Positions 13,201 to 24,053 of a stretch of DNA of 64,000 nt are shown here, in pieces (within the stretch, counting starts at the first letter, position 1; every line of letters begins with the position of its first letter). Made by a program: the position numbers and the translations under genes. The notes under the pieces are model-generated. The model had not been told where the DNA came from. It searched no databases and saw nothing but the letters and a program-made list of their open reading frames with translations. Source of the DNA: Taxillus chinensis (taxonomy: Eukaryota > Streptophyta > Magnoliopsida > Santalales > Loranthaceae); contig CM042091.1 of the NCBI GenBank assembly GCA_023512835.1, positions 45,222,284 through 45,286,283 of the forward strand, given 5' to 3'.

Positions 13201-13355
13201 CAGCCGAAACAACCAAGGGCTATGTAAATAACAATGACAGCCCGGCAAAAACTCGGCATGAGATTGTAAATAATAGAGAGACCTTAAAGAATGAGGCCCA
13301 ATTCAAGTTTGTAAATAATAGCAATGGAGGCCTAAACAGTGAAAAGTCAGTTTGA
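7271..13355 (+). CDS. ATG18F: Autophagy-related protein 18f-like (PROPPIN with BCAS3 domain), 7 exons
   Basis: Exons are 7271-7456, 10166-10627, 10711-11139, 11264-11491, 11592-12419, 12525-12694 and 13013-13355, all with GT-AG introns, encoding 881 aa. The protein matches plant ATG18f by recall: a basic serine-rich N-terminus (exon 1), WAGFDKLE and LLLGYRSGFQVWDVED of blade 1, the RFYSL..SYVHVLKFRS block (exon 2), a GYGPLAV...WMAYSGSP block (exon 3), and the propeller signature DPSGTLLVTASVQGHNINVF (exon 4). The phosphoinositide-binding L/FRRG position reads LQRG (residues 428-431). Exon 5 carries the BCAS3-type region. PROPPINs of this family bind phosphoinositides on autophagosome precursor membranes. 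The first intron is 2709 bp. The ATG at 7271 fits homologs; the GTG just before it is not a plant start. The last codons may be frameshifted (see findings). Confidence 0.93.
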
Positions 13356-13950
13356 AGATGGCGGCAGGGATGAGTATGTTAGCGGTACGGCTCTTCCCTC
13401 AATTTTAAGATGGAATGGTTATTGTTTCATTATTAGGACCCTTAATCTTTAAGGATATATTATAATGAATTTAGCACTTCGTGAAAATTTGTTTGAAGCC
13501 AAATATCATGTCATTCTTGATGTAGGCATCTATGTGAAGTAGTGGCTAAAATATAGCCTGGTCAATCGCATTATAGGGATGGTTATTCTGGTATTGTATT
13601 TGAATTAACTCAACTTTTATCCAAACCACCCAGCTTGGTAGTGCTTCATTTGATGCTTTTGGACGATTCACTTGCGTCGTTTTCCTATTATGTTTACAAG
13701 TTGATGTGTGGTTCTCATTTAACATTTTACAAGTAATATAGGCTCGTTTGTTTTATTTCTCCCCTCCAGGTGTGCAGGTATTCTTTTATTCACCGGACAC
13801 AGGAGCTTGACTGTGTTGCCAAATTGTGGATACTGTGTGAGATATTGGGTTTTCATCCTCTGGCGACTTTGTAAATAACAAAACTGGAATGGTTTCCCCC
13901 AATAATCCGTGTAAAATATAGCATATCATAATACAATTCTTGCTCTTATT
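13356..13950 (+). other. 3' untranslated region of the ATG18f-like gene
   Basis: T-rich sequence follows the stop codon, with AATAAT and AATATAA-like near-upstream elements around 13900-13935 that could direct polyadenylation. No other reading frame is supported. The end is approximate. Confidence 0.4.
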
Positions 13951-15700
13951 TTTTTTTTATTTAAGTTGAAGTTTGAATTTTAAATTTTAAAAGTAAATTA
14001 TTTGTTACAATAGATAATGTTTTTTTAACATAAAAAAATAGGGCAAAGAGATTTTTTTTAGTTTTTGACTATGAATTTAGATTTGAAAATTTAAAATAAT
14101 AAAAAAAATTTGATTTTTGATTTTGTTTTCAAAATAGTTATGCAATTTTTGGTTGAATATGTTTATTGGTTTATCTGGTGATTGGTGTTGTTCAAGTTCA
14201 ATGGCGCTCGGGGCTCGGTTTTTTAATAATTTTTCTTAAATTTATAATTTTAAATTATTTTTTGTTTTGCTATATAAATTTATATTATAATAGATTTTAT
14301 ATTATTAAAATATTATTTTTAAAATTATTATTTATATTATTAAAGTAATAGTTTATATTATTTATTTTATTTAATAATATTTTTTATAATTTAATATGTA
14401 ATTTAAATTAATATGATGAGAAATGTTAAGGGGAGAGGTAAGAAAATTTTTAGATATAATTTAATAATTATAAAGAGTGAATAATATTTTTTAATATATT
14501 AAAAAATAATATATAAATTTTATAAAAAAGTTATAAAGAAAGTTAAATATAGGACATGTGAGAATGATTTTATAATTTTTTTTTTTAAATATAAGAAAAT
14601 GGATTACTATAGTAAATTTGTTATTAGTACTCTTACTAATTTGTGTTGCATATGTTAATAAGAGCTTGCCGGGTTGGTAACTTTGAGTGTGTTTGTTTGC
14701 TTGTTTATTGCTATTTTTTTTTAGTGTAGTTCCTTATTTTTCAAAATCAAATCTCATGTGCACTATTACACTATAATTATCACAAATTGAACCGAAGAGG
14801 GGCTTTTATTGAAAAAACCCACCTTTTATTTTCCTTATACTTTATCGATTTGATAAAGAACGAAAAGTTTTTTTTTTCCTTTATCATGTTTGTGTAAAAA
14901 CTTAAAGAAATAATTTTATTACAAGGGAATCGAAACCCCCCTTTGTATCTTAATTACTCCTATATACTAGTTTACAAGCATTAACTTCTATAGATAATCA
15001 AGTTATAATTACATATCCATGTTTGAAACTTCAAAGATCAATCTTGTAAAAATGATAGGGTTGGCAAGCTCGGATCTAATAATAAGAGCTTGCCAGGGGG
15101 GGTGGGCGGTAACGTTGAGTGTGTTTGTTTAATATAATTTTTTATGTAATAAATTTTAATAATTATAAGAGTATTTTAGTAATTAATTTAATACATTATC
15201 TTCCATTGTTTTATATACTAAACACAAGCAAGGTAATCAAAAATTATATTCCTTTCCCATGTCAATTTCATTCCTTTAATGATTTCATTTCCCCTATTTT
15301 ATTCTCGCGTACCAAACCAGCTATTACACTATAATTATCATAAATTGAAGCGAAGAGGGGCTTTTATTTGGGAAGAAAAAAAATCCCGCTCATTTTAAAT
15401 GTGATAATTTTTTAAATTGAGTGAATCAACGAATTTGTAATATGTGCTTTTTAAAAATATATTAAAATAAATTATATCAAGTCACCATTTGGCTTTCGAC
15501 CAACTTGACTTGTAAAATACAAATTGTATTAGAACAACTCTAAAAATAATATTATTTACATGTAAATAATATTTCAGATGTAAAGAGTTATTTTTAAAGT
15601 TTAGCTTCAACAATCTTATTTATATTAAACTAATATTTTTAATATGAAAATATTTTTGCTCGTTGCACCGTAGGTTTTGCAACTTTTGCAATAGCCGGAG
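13951..15700. other. AT-rich intergenic DNA with a split direct duplication
   Basis: No gene is recognised. Two blocks recur in order: 'aataagagcttgcc(g/a)g' with 'ttgagtgtgtttgttt' at about 14659-14700 and again at about 15081-15127, and 'ttacactataattatca(c/t)aaattga' with 'cgaagaggggcttttatt' at about 14765-14815 and again at about 15325-15370. The spacing between paired blocks differs (about 425 versus 560 bp), so one copy has gained or lost internal sequence. Confidence 0.6.
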
Positions 15701-15701
15701 G

Positions 15702-16636
15702 CTATGAAGCCCTTATTTCAGACAAAGACCAATGCACCGGGGCTGCAACAGAAGCAGTAGAGGCAGATCCTCTTGACGTAGTTGAACCAGTGCCATTTTG
15801 CTGCCTCATCACTGTAAACAAAGAAGCTGAACCCTTCTCCGACATGCCTCTAGTGCTTTTCCTTTTGGGAACCGAAGAAATCGAACTCGAACTTGATACA
15901 CCTGCCCTTGAACTCGAATCTGCAATACTCTTAAGCTCCAATCTCTTATGGGTTGAGCCTCCTCTTAGCACCGAGCCTCCGATGGGAGATAAAAAACTAA
16001 GGACGTTTGGGCTTGTTCTTGAACCGGCTGCAGTGATGTTGTGCATGTACCTTCCATTTTGGTCCTAATTCACAATAAAATAGCAAGAGCTCAAAATATC
16101 AAGGGAGAGCGTTTTGAGAAAGCCACATTTGTTGTGGTTTTGGTTAGATATGACAAATTCAAAATTCAGGGATGGCAGGATGAGGGGTAGCTAATATGGG
16201 AGAGGTGTCACGGGGTTAGGGCGTCGGCATGGTCTTGGTGGTTCGAGTAAGTCATACAGGCGGCACACGGTCACCGGTTTCGCCCTACGGTGGATGCTCT
16301 CTGGACTAGTTTGTAGGTATAGTTATCTTCAATCGGGACAGCGGCACGACCGAGCGGTGTTAGCCGGACTTTCTTATCACTTGGACTTATTTGTGCTACG
16401 TAAGGAGAGGGGTTGGTTAACGTAGATGGTGCGCGCGAGGTCCAGGCGGGAGGAGAACCGATGGAACTTCTTGACTAGTTTGCCTGTTGAGGGACTTGAC
16501 GTTCAGGGATTTGGCCATCCTTACACAATCGTCGCTAGCCGTTCTCTGGAGACCTGTGGCGAAACCGGCGCTACCTCAACGCATTTAACCGTGGTTGAGA
16601 AGCTAGTCCGCAATGGCGAGAGCCCCCCCCCCCCCG

Positions 16637-16667
<31 letters not shown>

Positions 16668-17251
16668 TTCGGGCTCCATCAATCTCCCACACAAACTATC
16701 GTGGAGCCTATCCCATTCGCACTAGCTACACTTTTTGCTTTGCCCCTCCGCAAGTAGCATGCACCTGCGCCACTTAGGAGACGCCCGCCAGCAACTCACT
16801 ATTCCGGACGTGACAGAGGGGGGAGACATAAAAAACGGGAGATGAGAGAAGAAATAAAAAGACTTATAAAAATAATAAAATAAGATGTAAATAATAAATA
16901 ATAAATTTTCATAAATAAAGATTTAATATAACAATTTTTAATGGAGCATATATTTAAAATTTTATTCTGGTATATATTACGTGTTTTGCTTACCTCGAAA
17001 TTGGTGGAATCTTGGTGGTTCATGCCTCCAGATCGCCTACATCATTTACTAACTGATTGGGACTTGCCCACGACACCTGGGTTCCCATAACTGGATGCCA
17101 CAACTCCATCACCAGACTGACAGTCGCCCAAATTATCGCGCCACTCGCCAGATTGGGATGACGCTGCTGAGGGAAGGCGAAGAGACGTGGCCACTAGTGA
17201 TTTTCTCGGACCAGTGCGTAATAATAATATAATGGAAGAAAAAACACACAT
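15702..17251 (-). pseudogene. Unassigned small serine-rich gene or gene fragment, two exons
   Basis: The downstream exon is complement 15702-16064 (stop at 15702-15704). The upstream exon ends at 16994 with donor GTAAGC, and the acceptor reads GTGAATTAG before 16064. The join is in frame (phase 0). From the ATG at 17021-17023 this gives 130 aa, with a serine-rich body (SSSSSISS, SRTSPNVLSF) and no membrane segment. The same frame is open upstream to 17251 except for one TGA at 17042-17044, and that upstream stretch also looks coding (serine/glycine-rich). It is therefore either a short gene starting at 17023 or the 3' end of a larger gene with a nonsense mutation. The 929-bp intron holds a solo LTR. 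I do not recognise the family. Confidence 0.4.
16206..16815. mobile_element. Solo LTR related to the TRIM at 36.5 kb
   Basis: It starts TGTCACGGGG and ends CGTGACA, flanked by a 4-bp direct repeat GAGG (16202-16205 and 16816-16819). Internal phrases such as 'gctacgtaaggagaggggttggtt', 'gtagatggtgcgc' and 'gggatttggccatccttacacaa' match the 414-bp LTRs at 36479-38509, with strong divergence and extra length. A pure C run interrupted once by G (about 16623-16668) has expanded inside it. No internal region or second LTR remains. It sits in the intron of the minus-strand gene. Confidence 0.78.
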
Positions 17252-17945
17252 AAATAATTAGTTGCAGTGACGTGCATAAAGGATTTTATAAAAAGTAATA
17301 ATGAATTTAAATTTAAAAATTTAAATTTAAAAGCTTACGAAAAAAAACAAACCAACAAAACGAATTTTTAAAGATGAGCGTACGAAGCTTGTTTACATTA
17401 CTATTATTATTATTTTGAGTTTTAAACATATTTGTGTGTATTGGTGGTGTATGGGGAGAAATATGAAAAACGAAAACGATTTTAATAAAAGGATGAATTT
17501 ATTCGAGAAACAGTAGCTAGTCAAATTTATTGAAATTTAGTCAAATTTGACCAACCACTGCCTTGAAGTTTATAATTTTAATAAAGTTTATAGTTAAAAT
17601 ACAGATCTCGAGTACAATCTGTGGCTAATATTACTCCATGTAAATAAATATATTAAAATTTTTAGCTAGTTCACCACTAGTGCTCTAATAATATATATGA
17701 ATCGGATTAATTTAGATCAAACTAGTTAACAAGTGACATATCATCATCTGAATTGATAGACATTTAAGAAAGAAATGTATACTGTTTTCCTTAAGGATTA
17801 TAAAAATGCTTCAGTTTTATTGTTCAAGCATATACTATCAACATTATCCAACAATTCCAACGGTTTACGAGACTTTACATTAATAGTAAGCTTCAATCAC
17901 TCACCACAACCCACATTTAATTTGCTTGGCAGTGACTCAATGTTT
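17252..17945. other. AT-rich intergenic DNA
   Basis: No gene, repeat array or element end could be supported here. The 78-codon frame at 17775-18011 runs across the boundary of the hAT-like element and is not credible as a gene. Confidence 0.5.
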
Positions 17946-17953
17946 ATATACAT

Positions 17954-18810
17954 ATTAGGGGTGGCTCCAGAAAATTTATTTAGGGTATTCAATATTTATT
18001 ATAAATATTAAATATAATATCACAAATTTATTCATTATAAAGCTGAAATATAATATAAGACACTACAATATATTAAATACTAGTCCGTAATTACTAGGTA
18101 AATATTCATGTATTTTAAATTTTCCTAAATAAAAAACCTAGCAGGTAACGGTCTAAATTTCAATTTCAATTAAATATCAAACTATTATGACTTAAAATCA
18201 AATTATAACAGGAATTGAAAATAGAAGAGAGCCAAATAGCAAATTACTAGATTTATAGAGACAGAGAGTCTTGGGAGAAGAGACTCAAAAGAGCTTCCGT
18301 CAGTCTGTCTGCTGCCTGCGCCAGAGGCAGGAGGTCAGAAGAGGCCGGCGATGAGGTCGAACTGTTGAGCCGTCCATCAACCAATGTCACGAGACCACAA
18401 CGTCATGGTGTTGCCGGTGCCGCGTGGCCCGGGTTGGATGTCGGGGATGGAGAGAAAAGAGTCGCAACAGAGGCATTGTGGTCCAAGCGTCCAGCCAGTC
18501 CTGCCTACGTGTCTGCAGCACGTGGCAGCGGTCCAGCGGAAGTGTCCTTCGTCCTCGTTGGTGCCTAGCGAGAGTGGAAGCTGGAGAGAGTCAGGAGGGA
18601 GAGTAGCACTGCTACTCTGCTGACGGATAGGGTAAGCTTTTGTTTTGTCGTTTTGTGGATCAGACATGCCCATCAACGTTAATTGTTTAATTAGTTTTTT
18701 GTTTTTCTTTCTCCTGCATGTGTAAATGTATAATAAGTATATTAAAAAAATTTAAAGAATTTCAGGGTGTGCAACTGCACACCCTGAGAGCTACATAGCG
18801 CTGCCCCTGC
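17954..18810. mobile_element. hAT-like non-autonomous element with perfect 8-bp target duplication
   Basis: An 8-bp direct repeat ATATACAT flanks the element exactly (17946-17953 and 18811-18818). The ends read ATTAGGGGTGGC and, inverted, GCAGGGGCAGCGC, resembling the CAGGGGC-type ends of plant hAT elements. The outer thirds are AT-rich, while about 18245-18640 is GC-rich and has a sharp compositional boundary. No transposase is present. Short open frames on both strands in the GC-rich core have no recognisable domains. Confidence 0.68.
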
Positions 18811-18818
18811 ATATACAT

Positions 18819-19075
18819 ACATATATTGGTCTTTTATTTCACAAAAAAGGTTTAATCAAGTTAAAATAAATAAAAACTCTTTTTCAAATATAAGTATTAT
18901 TTTTTAGGCGCTTTTATTATTTTCCATACGTAACTGACTCTTTGAACTCACTTTTGAACCCAATCATACTTCTTAAATGATTGGTGGTGATTGCAAAACT
19001 AGTTAATTTTTTTCATCACAAATTAAGTAGGTTTGAGTTATAGAGAATCAAACCTACTTTATTCTAAGACCTTTA
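18819..19075. other. AT-rich spacer
   Basis: Nothing beyond AT-rich sequence is seen between the hAT-like element and the next TIR element. Confidence 0.5.
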
Positions 19076-19364
19076 GGGTATGTTCGATACAAGTTTTGTA
19101 TTCTGTTAGAATTTATATTGAATTCTAATTTGAAAATAATTTTTGTTTAGCACGAGAGAGAATGTATTTTAAGAAATGTGTTGTTTTTAAAATTTTGATT
19201 CTATAAAAATAGGAAAAAATATTATAAGCTCAGATAATAAAATAGAGAAAAATTTTAAAAAATACAAATAAAAAGTTTTATCTAGGTCTTTCGACAAAAC
19301 TGAGTTTTGATTTCAAAACAGAAAATAGTTAGAAGTAATTTTGAAAACACCCGATGAACATACC
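19076..19364. mobile_element. Small TIR element (MITE-like)
   Basis: It starts GGGTATGTTCGATAC and ends with the inverted counterpart GATGAACATACC, flanked by TA on both sides. The interior is AT-rich with paired A/T blocks and no coding capacity. A TA duplication would suit a Tc1/mariner (Stowaway-type) or a trimmed TTA-type element, and the class is uncertain. Confidence 0.5.
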
Positions 19365-19459
19365 TATTTTGAACACTAAATTATGGAATTAAATAATTTA
19401 AAATTCACCCACCACTTTTAAAAATAATTACTCAATATTGCAATGTATCAAACTACTAA

Positions 19460-19819
19460 GAGCATTCACATTACATTTGGTATAATCAAATTTTCTTTAT
19501 AATTTAGGAAATAAATATATAGATTTATAAAAAAAGTATTTATATCAGGTTTCTTAAAATGAAATATAGTAATAGAAAATAAATAGTAAATTTTCATATT
19601 TAGAGGTTTACTCTTTATTTTCAAATAATTTTCTTATAATTTTTAAATACATAATTTATACATGTAAATTTTTGATTGGTTGTAATAAATAAAATAAAAA
19701 AAGTAATAATAGATAACAAGAAAATATAAATGAAGAATAAGGTATAGAAAATTTTAAGAAGATAAATATATTATTTATTTATAAAATAAAAATAAAAAGT
19801 TAAACCTGCTGTGAATCTC
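19460..19819. mobile_element. Tourist-like MITE with TAA target duplication
   Basis: The left end is GAGCATTCACATTACATTTGG and the right end, inverted, is GAGATTCACAGCAGGTTTAAC. TAA lies directly on both sides (19457-19459 and 19820-19822). The element is 360 bp, very AT-rich and non-coding. The ends place it with the GAGCATTCACA class of PIF/Harbinger-type MITEs also seen near 3.5 kb. Confidence 0.65.
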
Positions 19820-19822
19820 TAA

Positions 19823-22800
19823 CACCCTCCACACAACTAGCTGTTATACACGGAGAGATAGAAAACAAGAGAAAAGGGGAAGAGTCTTGGAGCCATAGAG
19901 CAAAAGACCAAATAGTTGAATTAAGAAACGTGGGGTATAGGAGAGCCACTTTTTATATTTACTCTTCCTTGCATAGTGAAAACATCTACCAATCTTATAA
20001 ATACACTCATCTTTCTATACGAAATAATTAAAATATTTCTTTAAAATATTTATTTTTTTATGTTTGAATGTTAATATTAAAACATAAATCAGATATTTAA
20101 ATAATAATTTTCAAATATTATATTTATGTTTTAAAAATATTTTTCAAATACACTAATTTAAAATATTCCTCCCTTTTTACATATTGACCTCTAGATGTAC
20201 GATTTAAATCATAATATTCAAAAAAAGCCTTGTGTGTGAAAAACAAAAACAAAAATTGATCAAATAGATTTTTAGTTTTCTTTAATACATGTTTATGTTT
20301 ATATGGTTTTGATATAAGTGTTGTGGAACCAAAAATTTAAAAGATTTTGTTGTTAAAAAAATTATTTAATACACAAAATGTTGTAGCAGAATGATTTTGT
20401 TGCTAAAGAAATTTTTTTAAAAGGGTATCCCTCTTTTATAGCTATAAAGCTCTTACTTCTAACTAAATATTTGTGTTACTTAAACTTTTTAGTTGAACAA
20501 CCAATTCTTTTACCGGATCTGATTTTAGTAAATTTTTTTACTACATACTAATTACAATAATCCTCAAAATTTACATTTCAAACATCTTACTTGGCACCAA
20601 CTGAAATGTTTTGTCAAAGCCACCTTTTAGATTAATTGGTCAATGATTTATGATTCTTTAGCATTTAGATTTATAGATGACACAAAACAATAAAAAGTAA
20701 ATGCAAGAATAAAAGAATACAAAATATATGTGATTTGATCAATGTAGCTTACTCCATGGATGTCAAGGCTTCCAAACTTTATCCAATTTTTCTTTAGCTA
20801 TGAATTTATATCACTAAAATTTTAAATTTATTAAAAATTTAAGTTAAAAATATATATTAAAAATAAATATTATTATATTAAAATCTTAATTTTAATGTGT
20901 TAGTTTAATATATATATATATATATATATATTAATATATATATTTATATATAATTATTAATTATATGACCGGTTCGACCACTGATCCGGCAGTTGAACTA
21001 GTGACTCGACCATCCAATGCCTTAGTCGAGTCAATGTTCGGTCCGGTTCCAATAACTATGATAATAAGAGATTGTCAATATGTTGTCCTCTTAATTACAA
21101 GTACTGAGGCTATAACCTCTTACAATGATTGATCTCACTTATTCTCTTTTCACTCTTTACAACAAATATAAAACTAATATAATATGAAACATGTCATTCA
21201 CTATGTCTATTTCTCTTATTTATTTAATCTATGCTTGTTTGTTATTGTCTGCTTCACTTCAACTTCACTTTTATCATCAATATTACTAGTTATCTATCTT
21301 AATTAAATCTAAACTTTATCTCTTTTAAGTCTTTTCGTAGCTTGTTTAACCCCTTCAACTGTAACTTTCCTTTCCTTTTATATGGTTGCTCTTAGTTGTC
21401 TTAATCACTTTATTCTTAAATTAGCATATGTTGTACCCTTCATTATTCACATTAATGGCTTTGCTATTCCCCTGATAGCATAGGAATTCATCATATCAAG
21501 ATTCAATAAACCAATATGCTTTTAATTTAAATGTCATTAATTAGCCACCCCAATATTTTTAAGAGTTCACCTCATGTTTCAGAGTTCCCATGGAGACAAT
21601 ATAATTGTAAAGCCCCTTAACTTTAATCATAAAGTCTTATATAGAGTTTGCTATATTTTAAAGTTCCCATGAATATGACTCCTTAGTCAGGATCATTTCT
21701 TCCTTAGAAAAAGTCCACTCATTCAAACTTTAAAAACTTTCTAATGAAATCCTTTTGATTTAAAGTCTCCTAACCTTTAAAGTATTTTAAATGCTAAATT
21801 TAGCTTTAAAAACATTTTGATGGCAAAGCCCTTAGATTTTAAGTTCAAAAGTCTTATGATTATGGTGTGCTTTGATAAAACCCTCCTTAGTTAAATTTTT
21901 CTAATTTTTAAAATTTTTTGATAAATATCCTTTGACTTTCAAAAGTCTTCTAATTTTAACTTTAAAACCTTATAATTTTAGTGCATGGCAAAGTTGTCTA
22001 TTTCCTTCGGAATGCTTTGATAGACTTTAAGTTTACGTAATAAGCTTCAAAGGTCCCTTAATTTCTCTAATCTTTGAAGTCTGCTAATAAGCTTGCTATC
22101 TAGTTGAAACTCGACTTCTCTACTGTTAAACTTTCTGAGATATGCTACGATGTAATATGTAACTATTCAACATTTTTAGTCTCGAAAAGCTTTTTATACT
22201 CAATTGCCAACTAATTTTAATGTTATGTTGATAATAATTACATCTTTTTTCAAAGTTAAGACTAACACATATCAATAAACAAAAAATGACTTTAACCTGA
22301 GTTGGAAAAAATTCTTTCAAACTCATAAGACGTTGTACCATTTATTACTAAACATGTATCCTATAAATATTGCCATGTCTTGTGGGATGGAAGATTTTCT
22401 TTGAATCTAGATTGAAGTCTATATTTGTTTTATATTAAGGGATAGGAGAAGTATTAACGGAAAATAATTAACATATATGAGTAAAACAATGATAAAAAAT
22501 TTATGATTTGATACTTCCTAAAAAATTATTTTTTCAATTTTTTTGATTATTTTATATCTTTATTAGAAAAAAGTGTTTATTTTCTCATTTATTAAGGTCA
22601 AAGTGTTTATAACTTATTATAAACATTCCAAACATGAACTAATTTTAAAAATCATATTTCCTGGATTGTGAAAATTGAAAAACCAGCCTTCAATTTATAT
22701 AGTAAAATTTTATTTGGTTGAAATTTGACTATAAACTGTTTTTATTTGATTATGTACGTTAAAGATGCTGTGGCCTTCAAGTTTCTGAAAATGAGTAGAC

Positions 22801-22972
22801 ATTTTTTTATGCTATTTATATGGAAGGAAAAATTGAGGCAAAAAAAGGAAGAAGATGCGTCACTTCCTCATCTATATTTTGTCGTAATTACATATAGCAC
22901 ATTTCTTGCATGATGCTCAATTAAGTCCTTAACACATTCTCTACATGCAATACTAATAATAAATGCGCGCGC

Positions 22973-23041
<69 letters not shown>

Positions 23042-23336
23042 TCGTGTGAAAATACAACTTTTTTTTTTATACTAATTACAACTAAATATTGCACACAATA
23101 TTGAATGATGCCATAAAATGATTTCTAAACAAATACCAAAGTCATGTTAGTGAACCAATTTAGTTACATTCAGAAATCGATCTATTATTTTAGTGTAAGA
23201 GGCATAACAATCATCCACCCATACTTTAAGACAAAATAAGGTTTTAAAAATTGCTAATGGGAGTGCCACAATAAATCTCCCCTCTAGGTAAATACTGAAA
23301 ATGCAAAAAAATAAATAAATGAATTTATATATATCT
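19823..23336. other. AT-rich intergenic DNA with several repeat remnants
   Basis: No gene is recognised. Contents: an (AT)n run at about 20910-20945; a 'gaccggttcgaccactgatccgg' segment at 20960-21060, a phrase typical of a widespread plant TIR repeat, probably a remnant; a degenerate repeat at about 21590-22110 in which phrases like 'tttaaagtcttctaattttaa' recur every 50-70 bp; and a GCGCGTGT to (AT)n microsatellite at about 22965-23036. Confidence 0.5.
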
Positions 23337-23339
23337 TTA

Positions 23340-23839
23340 GAGCATCTCCAATCTTGACAAGCTAAATTGATTAGTTAAAGTTATATTTAACATGCTACAG
23401 TAATACTTTAACTAATAGCACTCTAATGTTACATTATCTATTTTTTTGCTTAATAATTATTTTTCCCAACCCGCATTCTCTTTTCCGAATTCCAAATCCC
23501 TAATGACGATGGACAGAGCATGGTTGACGCGAAGCTGGGCAGATGGGCAACATAGGGATTGAAACGGGGGGGGGGGGGACAGAGGGAGGTGGCTGACAAG
23601 GGGGAGGGGGGTGACGCAGATAGAGGTGAGTTGTGGAGGGGGTAGGATGCGTTGGAGATGGGGGGTAGATGTGAGAAGTATTATTGTTTGATGACATGAC
23701 ATCTCAAGCTAAAACAAAAGCAAAAGCCAAATTTGACTTTTTTTATTGCTTTTGCTATGCATTTAACTAATGCATTAGAGAGAGTTTTTAGCCAAATATA
23801 CATTTGACTTTTATTTTTGCTAATGGGTTGGAGATGCTC
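23340..23839. mobile_element. Tourist-like MITE with G-rich core, copy 2
   Basis: It starts GAGCATCTCCAATCTT and ends GGTTGGAGATGCTC, with TTA on both sides (23337-23339 and 23840-23842). It shares with the 4531-5143 copy the ends, the 'ttccaaatccctaat' phrase, the 'agctaaaacaaaagcaaaagcc' block and a G-rich centre (about 23540-23680, including a run of about a dozen G). The minisatellite core differs in length and sequence between the copies. Confidence 0.75.
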
Positions 23840-24053
23840 TTAGGGATGGAGAGGGAGTTAAGGTGGGTCACTTACTCTCGCATCACGGTGCTTTAAAATC
23901 AGCTGCTTCTTTTAGCCAATTTGAATTCTGGCAAGAACGATCGAATCCTAGTAAAATCTAACACTACAGAAGCAAAAATATATTTTAGAGAAACAAAAAT
24001 TAATTACACATAAAAAAAACAGAGGTAGAAAACTAGCCCTTTTACGTACCCGT

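Noticed and set aside
18365..18676. Overlapping frames in the GC-rich core of the hAT-like element
   Set aside because: Open in several frames on both strands because of base composition; no domain recognised. Kept only as a possible captured fragment.
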